A DNA stretch of 64,000 nucleotides, taken from NCBI GenBank assembly GCA_964017155.1, contig OZ024857.1, positions 42,293,716 through 42,357,715 of the forward strand, written 5' to 3'. This DNA comes from Oasisia sp. SBJ-2009. Lineage: Eukaryota; Annelida; Polychaeta; Sabellida; Siboglinidae. The position numbers and the translations under genes are program-made. Under the pieces are notes generated by a model that was given only the letters and a program-made list of their open reading frames with translations, was not told the DNA's origin and made no database searches. Of the stretch, positions 1 to 55,640 are shown piece after piece. How positions within the stretch are numbered: the stretch's first letter is position 1; each line of letters begins with the position of its first letter.

Positions 1-370
1 CTTTGACTTTATCAGATAGTGGTTCTGAAGGACTCCTCTGCTTGGCTGTTGAAAAGGACTGCACTGCTGGCGTTGTAACACAGCGCACTGTAGACATGTG
101 TAATGCCTTATTTGACGTGTAAGCGCCTAAGAACGTGCCACAGACCTTAACCCCACACCCTGTTACCAAAGGCCTCCTTGAAGTCAATGAAGTTGTGTAG
201 CAAACTCTTCTTGTGCGGCAGGTAGTTTTTGATCAGAATTATGTAGTTGCAGATTTGTTCTGTGTTAATTCTTACGGGTCTGAATACGGCCTGCTCTTCA
301 GCTAGTAGTGTTTTCGCTTGCTTTTTTAGTCGGTTCACGATGATGAGTAGCAGGCTAATGAGAGTCAATC
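1..370 (-). mobile_element. RTE-like LINE reverse transcriptase fragment
   Basis: The minus strand reads [20 protein letters not shown], then a degraded IDFKEAF (normally DFKKAFDRVWH) and, in another frame toward position 1, ALCYNASSAVLFNSQ, all in the order of the RT finger/palm region of RTE-type LINEs. At least one frameshift separates them. The piece is cut by the window edge. It is an inactive relic upstream of, or within the first intron of, the lectin gene. Confidence 0.7.
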
Positions 371-377
371 GGCAATT

Positions 378-382
<5 letters not shown>

Positions 383-434
<52 letters not shown>

Positions 435-496
435 TGTATATATATATATATATGTTTGTATATATATATATGTTTGTATATATATATATATATGTT

Positions 497-541
<45 letters not shown>
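383..541. repeat. AT microsatellite with GTTTGTAT interruptions
   Basis: About 160 bp of (AT)n with periodic TATGTTTGTATA interruptions. ORFs of Ile-Tyr repeats across it are artefacts. Confidence 0.95.
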
Positions 542-547
<6 letters not shown>

Positions 548-1003
548 ATAATTTTAATTGACATGTTAGACATATTATAATATTTATTTATTAGCTTAAC
601 AGAATAATTTTTAAATGAATTTATTTATTTATTTACTAGCTTAACATAGTTATTTTTAAATTTAAATATTCACTGCTTACTCGCGCATACATGTGCGCAT
701 TAACACAACGACAGTAACCTCCTAGCTCATAATAGTATCACCACATAAAGTCTAAAGGGAACGCACATTGACATACACTGACAGTGACACGATGTTGGTT
801 AACATCAAAGCGATGCATTCATATTAGGCGTATCACATGTTATTGAACTCTAAACAGCCCCACCGAATAACTCAAGTACTGTTGGAATACACCCCAAATA
901 TTGCCAACTGCCACCATCCTCGCTGTACAATAGCAATATGTCTCTACTAGTGTGGCGTCACTACTACGAATAGTCACGACTCGTCTGGCATAATATGTTG
1001 CAG
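542..1003. other. Noncoding stretch before exon A1
   Basis: AT-rich sequence with short TTTATTTA runs and no B-type FTP exon or ORF. Presumed intron or 5' flank. Confidence 0.5.
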
Positions 1004-44631
<43,628 letters not shown>

Positions 44632-45625
44632 ACGAGACAGAAAGGAGGACCGTCCACAAGTATGTCAAATCTACGACTGCCGCCCCGACCTACAATATAT
44701 CTGCCCCTTTTGTCTGGTGAGACGTCCAAGGATCACCTCCTGTTGAAAAAGAACAAGAAAAACATTGCTTGTTACTGCGTGATTGAGAGATGAAACCGAA
44801 ACAACTCCCAACAATTGTTATCATAGATATGTTTTAGATCGCACTGAAGTTGTGATGTTACGTGGTTGATATAATAAGTGTGTCTAGTACCAGTTCTGCT
44901 ATATAGCGTATAGCCCTTACATAATTAAGCATATAAGCATGCTATGTTGTATACTATTAAAACGCATTGCATCTTCTTTAGTAGGCTAGGGCTATGTGGT
45001 TTATGGTTAAAGGCTTTTTAAGCACCTTGTTCGTTGTGCTATATTTAAAGCTCTATTCATGTTGAATTGTTCCGTGTATTAGTGTTTTTTTTAAACAGGT
45101 TACTTCCTCTTAAATATATATAAGTAATTAAGGTAGTAGTTACGTTTGTTTAGGACTCAATATCGTCTTATTACAGCCCTGAAGTAATAATTTGTTAAAT
45201 CCATGTACCTACTCTGATTACTAAGATGGGTTATGTTAATAATGAACTTTATTAATTATGAAAGTTTAAATATTTTGCTATCAGGCATGGAGCTACAATC
45301 AATGAAGCTAATTGAGAAACATGCAAGTAATTGGACGTCGAGAAATTGACACGTATACTTAATGAGTATGGATATTATTGTATAAGTATAGTATAAACTG
45401 ATTATTAATTATTATTACTTCTAGAATCGACATCGTTAGTTTAATGATTAATTATGAACAATTACTTTGTAAACTGATTGTTGCATATAGCAACGTCAAT
45501 CATTGATAAAATTCGCGTATTGTTCCCACAGGTAACGTGCTATTAATTCGCACAATTATTATATGATTGATACGTATTGTGTTTTGATTGACTATGAATG
45601 TTCAAATAAAAGTTCTGAAACAATG
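44632..45625 (+). other. Probable 3' UTR of the lectin gene
   Basis: About 1 kb without ORFs, splice-like pairs or recognisable repeats follows the stop and ends near the polyadenylation signal at 45605. The 3' limit is inferred. Confidence 0.4.
45605..45610 (+). promoter_or_regulatory. AATAAA polyadenylation signal
   Basis: AATAAA in TTCAAATAAAAGTTCTG, the first canonical signal I find after the lectin stop codon. Confidence 0.45.
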
Positions 45626-45873
45626 CATACGTACGTCACTTTTAAATACCGATTTACACAATACAGCACTAATCTTTTTGTAATCTTTCGAAAGCATTTC
45701 ACAAGATTTAACACAATTAACAACGAGTGACACCGACAGCAGGACAGAGGTTTGGTAATTCTGGAGACCTCGATCGCGTCTTCTCCTGTGTTATCCGCCG
45801 GACGTGACGTAGGTATTCCGATTCTAAACGTAATCCGTAATCATTGCACATAAATCGTCTTCTGACCTCTACT

Positions 45874-46557
45874 ATAGGGCGTGTAAGTCTCGCGCGCGAA
45901 AACGAGGCTGGGGGCACATTCTCCATGTTAACGTATAGGACTTCGTTTTGTTTTTGGTTGTAATAATCGAACTGTTCCAGTCTAATTATTTCAGTTACAC
46001 TGTCCGAAGGAATATTAAAAGCAGAAGCAGTTGAACACTTTGCCGGTAACAATGCTCACGGAAATCATGAATTGTAATCGATTATAATGATGGTTGCCAT
46101 GGCAACGCCGGCTTGTACTTGTGTTTGGCGATCTTGACTAATACTGAAAAGTGTCATTTTTCGCACAGTACAACCTGTTTGAGGCAAACGCATACATGTG
46201 TTATGATTATGTGCATTTAGACAACTTGTCAGATATAAGTGCTTATCGAAACCACAACGTACAGCTATGTAAAATGCAAAACCCGTAAAAAAACATACGG
46301 CTTAAATATTTGGGGAGTGTCTATTATCTGCACTACATAAATCGCTATGTCTATGATAGTGTGGGAAACTCAATATTAAATCGGACATTTAAGATAAGAA
46401 AGGTATAACACAAGATATTTATGTCCTGATTTTCCTAATATTCATCAGTCGGAAGTTACAACTGTCATCCATCGAATATTATTCTAATGACCAGTCCCCA
46501 AATCAGCTCCAATCGCGCGGAGTCCCGCCATGTATCGTGACACACTTACGGGCCCTT
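45874..46557. mobile_element. 700-bp MITE, copy 2
   Basis: ATAGGGCGTGTAAGTCTCGC to ..CACTTACGGGCCC, colinear with 37242-37941 apart from a ~20-bp deletion near 45915. Confidence 0.85.
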
Positions 46558-47084
46558 TTGAAGGTTTAGGAAAGCAAGATGGTGGACAATCGGTTCACGT
46601 AATCACATCCACTTCCTGTGATGCATATAGATCAGTGCAGATGATTTATCCACACGTGACCTGTTGCCAAGCGAAACATCCCTAAGGACATCAACAAAAT
46701 AGATGCCGACCCCGCGGTGGGTTTGGACAGTCCGTCGGGACCAGAAAGTACAAACACTACATAATGGAATGAGCGAACGGTCACACTTCGACAGCCATCT
46801 TTGAGTGTTTGACGTGGTTTTGCTAGGCATTCGGTCACGTGGTTAATTTTGATTTTGCTCATTACAAATGCAACGACGTTGACTAGACTTGGGCCAGTAG
46901 CAAGGGAACTTTGATTCTCAAGAACTGGATTTTGTGACCGATGTGTACTTTTCAAAGTACCCCGATTTTCGTGGCAAACAACTCATACATTTATAATAAT
47001 AAAAAAAATTAATTATTGACCAAAGGAATTATTTTTGTTATCAGTGCTAGGCATGCATTAAGCAAGGAGAACATATTGTGTACA
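46558..47084. other. Intergenic sequence, nothing assigned
   Basis: Overlapping minus-strand frames at 46603-46955 (75-107 codons) have no family features that I recognise. Confidence 0.4.
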
Positions 47085-48075
47085 AAAACAAGATTTAACA
47101 AGGTTGCCCTTTGGCTTATCGAGAGTCCAACCTATCTATCTAAATGTACCCCGCCCTTCTTAGGTACATGTCAATTTTATTTTTAAACATATTAACACTA
47201 CTAGCACCTACACAATCAGCCGATAATCTGTTCCATTCATTTACTGTTCTTTGTGAATATTTCTAATATGTAGTCTACACTGCTTCTTTGCTAATGTAAT
47301 TCCATGTCCTCTAGTCCTTATCTCTTCCTTAACCGAGAAACAAATATTTCTGTCAATATTTTCATACCCATTCAATATCTAAAACACTCTCATCTCAATC
47401 TCCTGCTTTCTAGTGTTGTTAATCCACATTCTTTTAGACGCATTTCATAACTAGTATTCCTGAGTTTTTGTGTGATTTTGGTTGCTCTTCTTTGTACTCT
47501 TTCTAGTATATCAATATCCTTCTTGCGATATGGCATCCATGCCTGTATGCAATATTCTAAATGAGGCCTAACTATTGTTTTGTACAGCGGTATTATTAGT
47601 TCTTTTTCCTTGTACACTATATTTCGCCTAATTAATCCAAGAATTTGGTTTCCCTTCGCTGCTGCAATTGCACACTGTTCTGATACATTCATATCAGCAC
47701 TAATAGTTAACCCTAAGTCCTTTTCCTTTACGGTAGTATTTAGTACAGTATCACCCATTGTATATTGTGCATCTTCATTCCCATGTCCTGTGTGGAGGCA
47801 CTTACACTTCCCATAATTAAACAGCATTTGCCACTTCTCAGACCATTCGGTCAACTTATTTAGATCATCTTGTAATTGCTGTCTATCTGCACTTTCAATT
47901 TTTCTAAACACTTTTGTATCGTCCGCAAACTTCAACACCTTGCTTGTTATATCATCATTCAAATCATTGATATATATTAAGAACAAAATAGGTCCCAATA
48001 CTGATCCCTGCGGTACTCCACTCAAAACCGATTTCCAGTTTGAAACCTCCCCATCAATTATTACTCTTTGTCTTC
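47085..48075 (-). mobile_element. 5'-truncated CR1 copy
   Basis: Colinear with 25040-26085 of the full-length CR1, about 93% alike by eye, including the AAATCTTGTT 3' end. The minus strand 48025-47390 is open for 211 codons from SGVPQGSVLGPILFLIYIND and FADDTKVFRKIES to TTLESRRLR, then shifted. It ends abruptly at 48075, a typical incomplete reverse-transcription product. Confidence 0.93.
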
Positions 48076-48612
48076 ATTATTTTGATTAGCAGACTAAAAT
48101 TAATTTAGTTTTACAGCCTAACTATACTTGTAAACTCTATATAGAAGGTGAATTTAACAAATCAAAAAACTAGATTTTCTGGATGTGTCCTTGGTATGTA
48201 TTTTGGATCTGGCCGATTGCATTGATATAAGACGTCACAGACAGAAAACGCGGCGACAACGTCACTGTACGGAACGTCGAACGTTCTATCCAGAGCCTTA
48301 GATACATATGTATATGCCTTGATGTTTTGTTCACTACAGTAGAGCAAAATGCTACTAAACATTGTTTTATAATAATCGGGAAGTCATGTTTTAGCTTAGA
48401 TGCCATTATTTTCAGTCAAATCGCGATTAGTCACTGAGCTTTTGCTAAAGGTTTGAGTCGCTTAGCTTTGCGAAATATTTCTTCAGATAATTCAAGCAAA
48501 ACAACTGTTTGTAAGCCTTAAATGATTCGATATATGGCAGCACGCACTGGCGGGCACTCGGTAGGTGGCGGTAACCGTGAGGTATAACGTTGTAGCGCTT
48601 ACATTTTTCCGG
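48076..48612. other. Intergenic sequence
   Basis: No gene or repeat recognised. Confidence 0.4.
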
Positions 48613-48652
48613 CGTTAAATCCGTTCCGATTGACGTTTCTGCGCATGCGCGA
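48613..48652. repeat. Direct repeat copy 1 with NRF-1-like GCGCATGCGC
   Basis: The 39-bp sequence holding CCGATTGACGTTTCTGCGCA and then TGCGCG recurs at 49792-49831. The two copies flank a LINE insertion. Confidence 0.85.
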
Positions 48653-48670
48653 GTCAGATGCGGGCCCTAC

Positions 48671-48874
48671 AAGATACAAGAAGCTTTATTTAACGTCGGT
48701 TACATGATAATTAGGCAACATTAGCTCATCTGAGCTATTTTCCGACAAAACGAGTATAAAGCAACGAGACGACATAAAACCATAACAAGCATATAGAGAA
48801 TTTAAAATGACAGCAATTATACATATAAAATAGGGTAACGAGTACAAAATAAATATAATAATAATACATGCATG

Positions 48875-48943
<69 letters not shown>

Positions 48944-49750
48944 CTTCATAAAACATGCAAAGTATATTGGGTTAAAATAGATTGAAATAATATATAATTT
49001 CAGACATTAGCATAAATATAAATGTAGAAATGTATATTGACTAAACTTATTAAAATAATAAATACTTTAAAACATAAAAATAAATAGATCTAAAGAATAC
49101 ATTTAAGGATTAAAAATATTTTACACATATCCATATTGCATATATACAATGAAAGCTATATTTATAATATTGGCATGGCGACAAACATGTTAGATGTTAG
49201 CTGTTTACCTGCATATAGAGCAATTGCATGATGGGCCATCCCAGTTCCGGATCAGTCTGCGAAACTCGCCGTAGTTAACTGTTTTTCGCATTTCATTTGC
49301 CAGGCTGTTCCAGATCGGGGGCCCATCATGGACAAATGATTTAAGTCCATATTTAGATGTGTTTGCCTTAGGGACAACTGTAGTGTTTTCCTTTCGCATG
49401 GAATACTGGGAACATTTTAGAGTGATGAGATTTTGAATAAAACTTGGAGCAATATTATTTACAATTTTGAATACTTCGCATGCCATTTCTTTTATCCGTT
49501 TAACGTGGAGGTGTTCGGTGTTAGCGGTCTTTAAAAGATCATGATGCGTCGATGAATAATCATTGTAAATAAAGCGAAGTGCTCTCTCCTGATTTTTTTC
49601 AAGTTGTTTGGTGCTAGATTGGCTACAAAGGTGCCAGATCAAAGGACAGTAGTTGAAGTTTGATGTTATGAATGATTTAAAAATTGCAAGTTTCCCTTGA
49701 CGAGTAAGGAGATGACCAAGACGTTTTAAGACCGCTAACTGTCTAGCTAG
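48671..49750 (-). mobile_element. 5'-truncated LINE (RT C-terminal region)
   Basis: The minus strand 49642-49205 is open for 145 codons: SSTKQLEKNQERALRFIYND, LLKTANTEHLHVKRIKEMAC, GPPIWNSLANEMRKTVNYGE ending CNCSICR. This is the C-terminal end of a Jockey/CR1-type RT. An AATAAAGCTTCTTGTATCTT motif near 48671 marks its 3' end, and an AT microsatellite at 48878-48940 lies in the 3' part. Confidence 0.8.
48878..48940. repeat. AT microsatellite
   Basis: (AT)n of about 63 bp. Confidence 0.95.
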
Positions 49751-49755
49751 TTGCT

Positions 49756-50016
49756 ATGCGGGATGTTTACGTTTCCCACCCCGCGGCACCCACCGTTAAA
49801 ACCGTTCCGATTGACGTTTCTGCGCATGCGCGTCTCAACCAGTTGGCTAACCGGCGAAAGTTTGTAGTTTCCGAGATGTTTTATAGTTATCTGAGACATT
49901 ATATGAGCAGTGGCGTGCACCACCCGGCAGTAGCCAAGCATGACGATGTCCAGAGAAGGGTACGCTCAGCAGCGCTGAAGCATACTTTAAAAGGTGTGTT
50001 TAAAAAGGCTAAATAA
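49756..50016 (+). CDS. Hypothetical small ORF, possibly genuine
   Basis: 86 codons ending RRKFVVSEMFYSYLRHYMSS, AVAKHDDVQRRVRSAALKHT, LKGVFKKAK. The composition looks protein-like (basic, amphipathic C-terminal half) and the GC is higher than the flanks, but I recognise no family. The start codon lies inside the LINE/repeat junction, so the real start may be an exon border such as TTTCCGAG|ATG. Confidence 0.25.
   Translation: MRDVYVSHPAAPTVKTVPIDVSAHARLNQLANRRKFVVSEMFYSYLRHYMSSGVHHPAVAKHDDVQRRVRSAALKHTLKGVFKKAK
49792..49831. repeat. Direct repeat copy 2 with NRF-1-like GCGCATGCGC
   Basis: Second copy of the 39-bp sequence at 48613. Confidence 0.85.
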
Positions 50017-50299
50017 TTCGAGTCAACTCAGTCAGTGGCAGTGCTGACTCAGGACAGGAGCTGAGACCTGAGTCCAGTCCAGTTATCAATATCAGTAATA
50101 AGATTATCGACATCGTCAAACGTTCATCACAAATAATAGTAATTATTGTATTAAGTAACGTTGTCATTTGCATCGGAATATAACTATTTGGTTGCATTAA
50201 TTAAGTCGTTTATGTAGAGTAGAAATGATACAGTAACGATAGGAGAGAGCCCTGCATCATGATCAGTGCATATGTGATATGATGTGGTGGTGTGTGTTT

Positions 50300-51207
50300 T
50301 CAATATCTTTATTTCAGATTGTCATAGTACATACAGATGTCCACATAAACATAAAACAATACAAGTGACTAGAAAAATGTAAAAGTATTGCATATGGTAA
50401 ATAGAGCAAAAAACATTGCACAATGGTACATTCAATCAAAAACTATTATGTATATACACCCTGTACAACATTTTGATCCAATGTCGTCTTATCCTGGATT
50501 GCCATTTTATATCACTGTTGATAATTGCAGTTACCAACTTATTATAAGAGCATTAAGTCTCCGCATGAATTTATATACAAGGTTTCTAATTACAGCTTTA
50601 CTATCTGGTACATGGTATTCTACAAACATGGTGGAGGCACTGCAATATTTACGCTGATTTAGTAATAAGTGAAACACATTATTGTAAGCCACATGAAGAT
50701 TATGTATACTTGCTACTGTGTAATTACACCACAGCTGAGCAGTATACATGGGAGAGCAGAAAGTTCTAAGCAAAGTCAGCTTCACTTCAGTGGAACACAT
50801 GCAAAATTTCTGCAATAGCATACTACCCCTAGCATATAGTGGTCGGCATTGGCATAATTGTATTAAGATATCTTTGTCATCACGTAATGTATTAGAAATA
50901 AAGTGACCCAAATATTTCACATTATCCACTTCCTGGATTGTTTCACCATTAATCTTAAATGATGGAACATCAACATTTTTCATATAATTGTATTATTTAC
51001 TTTTAAATATTAACACAGCACTTTTCTTGGAGTTGTACTTCATATCATGATTTAACCCATAGAGTCCACATACCTGCATCAGTTCAGACAGTCTTGATAC
51101 AGATGGGGACATAATTACCAAGTCATCAGCATACATAATATGGTTGATAGTTGTACTACCTATTACATACCCTGTGTTACATGTGTTTAAAGGTATGGTT
51201 AAATCAT

Positions 51208-51287
<80 letters not shown>

Positions 51288-51990
51288 GGTGTGGTGAGAG
51301 TATACCACCTTGCCTGACACCATTTGTAACACCAAAATGTTCCGACAATTTGCCTGACCATTTTATACACATAGTCTGATTCGAATACCAATATATAAGC
51401 AGTCTAACAATATATCCAGGCACTCCCCTGTCAATCAACTTTAGAAATAAGATAGAATGTTTCACTCTGTCAAAGGCTTTAGAATTTAGAATATAATTTA
51501 CACTCCTATGCCTGTCAATAACTTCCTTTAAGACATAAATACACAAGTCTGTCCCGTGTTTTTGTCATATCCAAACGGATTGGACATTGTTGACCGCGTA
51601 ACAGACATTCTGTCTAACAATATGTTTTCAACATTTTTTTACACAATGCTAGCTAATGCAATAGGTATATAATTGTCTTTGCTGTTAATCTTGCTACATT
51701 TATCTTTGATAATAAGAACCAGCACAACAGATAACAAAGAACTAGGTAAAAATCCATGTACAAAAAACCCAGTTATACACATAGCAAATAAAGGTACAAT
51801 CCGCTTATCACAATGTTTAAGGTGTTCAGCATATACACCATCCATCGCATCAGTCTTATTTATATCTAGGCATTTAATAGCATTTTCAACTTCGCTAATT
51901 TCCACAACTATGTCATTTGTATATTTGGAATCACATTTGATCTGTTGAATGTCTATATCCCTAATACAATTAAAAAGCTGTTTAAAATGA
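50300..51990 (-). mobile_element. Decayed LINE, RT region
   Basis: Minus-strand pieces in order: VENAIKCLDINKTDAMDGVY and NYIPIALASIV (51905-51639), then FDRVKHSILFLKLIDRGVPG and GVRQGGILSPHLFN (51546-51300), HIMYADDLVIMSPS with FIFKSK-type end (51211-50993), and VDNVKYLGHFISNTLRDDKD (50983-50531). The YADD box is intact but frames are broken in at least three places, and a 70-bp AT microsatellite at 51211-51281 interrupts the palm. Clade not assigned. A short + strand piece reading ELWRSHFK at 52050-52080 resembles the WRYHFK upstream part of this element, in inverted orientation. Confidence 0.85.
51211..51281. repeat. AT microsatellite inside the LINE
   Basis: (TA)n of about 70 bp interrupting the RT coding region. 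Confidence 0.95.
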
Positions 51991-52095
51991 TACCGCCATT
52001 TACCTTTACACCTTTACCTAATAGTATTGAGGATGTTAGTGGTATTTTGGAAATAACTGAATTATGGCGGTCTCATTTTAAAATTATATGCATCT

Positions 52096-52256
52096 AGTTG
52101 CTAGACTAGACTAGACTAGACTAGACTAGACTAGACTAGACTAGACTAGACTAGACTAGACTAGACTAGACTAGACTAGACTAGACTAGACTAGACTAGA
52201 CTAGACTAGACTAGACTAGACTAGACTAGACTAGACTAGACTAGACTAGACTAGAC
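52096..52256. repeat. CTAGA pentanucleotide array
   Basis: About 32 near-perfect tandem copies of CTAGA; passes directly into the hexamer array. Confidence 0.98.
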
Positions 52257-53262
52257 CTCTGCCTCTGCCTCTGCCTCTGCCTCTGCCTCTGCCCCTGCCC
52301 CTGCCCCTGCCCCTGCCCCTGCCCCTGCCCCTGCCCCTGCCCCTGCCCCTGCCCCTGCCCCTGCCCCTGCCCCTGCCCCTGCCCCTGCCCCTGCCCCTGC
52401 CCCTGCCCCTGCCCCTGCCCCTGCCCCTGCCCCTGCCCCTGCCCCTGCCCCTGCCCCTGCCCCTGCCCCTGCCCCTGCCCCTGCCCCTGCCCCTGCCCCT
52501 GCCCCTGCCCCTGCCCCTGCCCCTGCCCCTGCCCCTGCCCCTGCCCCTGCCCCTGCCCCTGCCCCTGCCCCTGCCCCTGCCCCTGCCCCTGCCCCTGCCC
52601 CTGCCCCTGCCCCTGCCCCTGCCCCTGCCCCTGCCCCTGCCCCTGCCCCTGCCCCTGCCCCTGCCCTGCCCCTGCCCCTGCCCCTGCCCCTGCCCCTGCC
52701 CCTGCCCCTGCCCCTGCCCCTGCCCCTGCCCCTGCCCCTGCCCCTGCCCCTGCCCCTGCCCCTGCCCCTGCCCCTGCCCCTGCCCCTGCCCCTGCCCCTG
52801 CCCCTGCCCCTGCCCCTGCCCCTGCCCTGCCCCTGCCCCTGCCCCTGCCCCTGCCCCTGCCCCTGCCCCTGCCCCTGCCCCTGCCCCTGCCCTGCCCCTG
52901 CCCCTGCCCCTGCCCCCTGCCCCTGCCCCTGCCCCTGCCCCCCTCCCCTGCCCCCTGCCCCTGCCCCTGCCCCTGCCCCTGCCCCTGCCCCTGCCCCTGC
53001 CCCTGCCCCTGCCCCTGCCCCTGCCCCTGCCCCTGCCCTGCCCTGCCCCTGCCCCTGCCCCTGCCCCCCCTGCCCCTGCCCCTGCCCCTGCCCCTGCCCC
53101 TGCCCCTGCCCCTGCCCCTGCCCCCTGCCCTGCCCCTGCCCCTGCCCCTGCCCCTGCCCCTGCCCCTGCCCCCTCCCCCTGCCCCTCCCCCTCCCCCTCC
53201 CCCTCCCCCTCCCCCTCCCCCTCCCCCTCCCCCTCCCCCTCCCCCTCCCCCTCCTCCCTCCT
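52257..53262. repeat. CCCCTG / CCCCTC hexamer array of about 1 kb
   Basis: Four or five CCTCTG units, then about 150 CCCCTG units with scattered one-base gains and losses, then about 15 CCCCTC units next to the L2 end. On the minus strand it reads as Gly-Arg, Gly-Gln or Ala-Gly repeats depending on frame; these are not real protein. The G-rich minus strand (CAGGGG)n could form G-quadruplexes. Confidence 0.98.
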
Positions 53263-54563
53263 TTAAATGCAGTAGTGGTCATAGATGACAATGTCAGATG
53301 ATGCGGTAGAGCGTTCCATAGGCTTGGGGCTGCCACGCTGAAAGCCCTGTCACCCCAGTGACGCCTTGTGCGTGGCACACACAATAAACCTTGTTCGCTG
53401 TAGCGCAGCGACCTAACCGGCTGGCGTCGGCTTACACAGTGTCCAATGTAGTCGGGCGCTTGGCCATTCAGTGCTCGGTGAGTGAGTAGCAGGATCTTGA
53501 ACTCAACTCGCACCGCTATCGGCAGCCAGTGTAACTTCTTTAGCAGCGGTGTAGCATGGCTATATCTCATAGCGCCGTCGATCAAGCGGGCTGCCCAGTT
53601 CTGTATTTTCTGAAGCCGTTGCGTTTGCTTCAGAGGCAGTCGATAGAGCAGTGCATTGCCAATATCCAGTCTGCTTGTGACAAATGCATGAACAACTTGC
53701 TCTGTCGCTGCTGCTGACAGATACCGTCTGATCCTCGAGATGTTGCGGAGGTGGAATATGGCTGACTTGCATACAGCAGTCACGTGGGACTCCATCGTCA
53801 TCTCAGCATCAAACTGCACACCAATATTTCGAACACAGTCAGTCACCCTAACCACACAGTCACCAACACGTAACGATTGCAGCGTGATTTTCTTCAGCTG
53901 TTGAGCTGAACCGTATACGATTACCTCCGTTTTTGAATCATTCAATTTCAAGGAGTTTGTCTTCATCCAACTCCTGATTTCTCTAACATATTGTTCAATG
54001 CTCTCAAACACATTGTTCAATGCTCCCTGATGGGGTTTCACTGCGATGTAAATTTGCGTGTCGTCAACATAAAAGTGCGACAGCAAGTTGTTGTTCCGAA
54101 TGATTTTCGATACTGGTGCTGCATAGATAGAAAACAACTGCGGACCAAGTACGGAACCTTGAGGAACCCCACACGTAAGGGGGCGAGCAGGTGACGTAGA
54201 ACCATTAATGTGGACTGCTTGAACTCTGTCACTCAAATACGATTTAAACCACTTAAGTGCAGTTTGGCCCACTCCAACATCATGTGTCAGTCTTTGCAAC
54301 ATGACATTGTGGTCCACAGTATCGAATGCAGCCGACAAATCCAGTAGTAACATGATGACAATGTTCTGGTTGTCCATTGCACGCAGGATGTCATTCTGAA
54401 CACAGACAAGGGCCGTCTCGACGCTGTGGTTTGGCTTGTACGCAGACTGGTTGGGCACGCAGATATTACACTCAGACATGTGACCCGACAGTCTCGCGGC
54501 AACAACACGCTCTATTGTCTTCGACAAGTATGGCAGATTTGACACAGGCCTGTAGTTGTTCAA
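53263..54563 (-). pseudogene. L2-clade LINE reverse transcriptase, 3' part
   Basis: About 430 open codons: NNYRPVSNLPYLSKTIERVV, LLLDLSAAFDTVDHNVML, CGVPQGSVLGPQLFSIYAAP, FYVDDTQIYIAV (catalytic YVDD near residue 167), LHWLPIAVRVEFKILLLTHR and RHWGDRAFSVAAPSLWNALP ending MTTTAFK. YVDDTQIY and NYRPVSNLP are typical of L2. The normal C-terminus after TAFK is replaced by the hexamer array. Confidence 0.92.
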
Positions 54564-55360
54564 GATGTCCTTATCCTTGGCCTGGCTTCTTGATTATAGG
54601 TCGTACATGTGCTCTCTTCAAGTGAGAAGGCATTACTCCTGTTCTCAGAGACATGTTAACAATGGTGGTGAGAACAGGTATAATGTCATGTGCACAGTCT
54701 CTAAGCAGCCATGTCGGTATGGGATCAAGTTCACATTATTTAACCGGCGATGACTTCAACAGTATTCCGATTTCAGTTTCAGTGGCTGGCTCAAATGCAT
54801 TCAGTAAGCATGTTTGGGATTCACCATCAGTGTAGATGTCTACGTTGCTAACACTTGGAGTAAATTCACACCGGATTTTCGAGATTGTTTCAGAGAAAAA
54901 ATCTGAAAACTGCTCTGCAAGCACATCGATTGAGTCACATGTCGGAAGTGGAGTGTCATGATCGGTGTGTAGGAGCTTGGCGACAATCTTGAACAGCTTT
55001 TTCTGGTCACCAGATGCATCAGCGATTTGACTCGTGTGGTATTCCAATTTCGCACGGTGTATGGATGACGTAACAAGCTTACGCTGAAAGCAGTAAGCCA
55101 GCCTGTCACATTCTAGTCCGGTTGTTCTCCATCTTCGTTCCAGCTGGCGTCTCAAACACTTAGTTGCTCGTATGCTGTCGTTATACCACGGTATGTGTGG
55201 TCGTACAGTCACTATGCGTGTTGTTAATGCTACTCTCACACAGTGGCGAATTGCGAATTTCTTACGAAGCTTACGATTACTTAATGCTACCCTCACACGG
55301 TGGCGAATATCCTTGCGAATGTAAAAATTTGATATTCGCGGCAAATTCGCCAAAAACGAT
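54564..55360 (-). pseudogene. L2 LINE, linker between endonuclease and RT (5'-truncated)
   Basis: A second frame, 55353-54736, reads HIPWYNDSIRATKCLRRQLE, LVTSSIHRAKLEYHTSQIAD, ASGDQKKLFKIVAKLLH and LAEQFSDFFSETISKIRCEF ending GILLKSSPVK. This precedes the RT in L2 proteins. A frame break at about 54590-54740 separates it from the RT frame. The endonuclease is missing. Confidence 0.88.
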
Positions 55361-55640
55361 ACGATTGGCCAGGATAATTACTGAAACAAGTGAAGCCTTA
55401 CACATGGTTACGAATGCTTGCAAATTTCTTACGAATCCTTGCGAATTTCTTACGAAGCTTACGATTACTTAACAATCAATGTGCCGAATTTCTTGTGAAT
55501 CCATTGCGAATGTTAAGAATACTTACGAATGCCTTTGCGAATTTTGCGAATGCTTGCGAACGCCTTACGAATGAAACGAATACACAACGCATGCGCTGCG
55601 AAACCCCTTGCCAATGTTTCGCTGTGTCACTTTTATTCGC
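55225..55640. repeat. TTGCGAA/CTTACGAA irregular repeats
   Basis: About 18 copies of (T/C)TTGCGAA, CTTACGAA or near variants in 400 bp, partly in the opposite sense (ATTCGC). Two copies of a longer motif, TAATGCTACYCTCACACRGT, lie at 55227 and 55280. Probably a decayed MITE or satellite at the 5' edge of the L2 fragment. Confidence 0.7.

Noticed and set aside
46603..46955. Overlapping - strand ORFs of 75 and 107 codons
   Set aside because: Two frames of similar length over one region with no recognisable motif; neither can be preferred.
52257..53262. Gly-Arg / Gly-Gln / Ala-Gly rich 'protein' of over 330 residues, RGG-like
   Set aside because: It is the hexamer array read through from the L2 frame; one-base slips change the repeat type, which a selected protein would not show.
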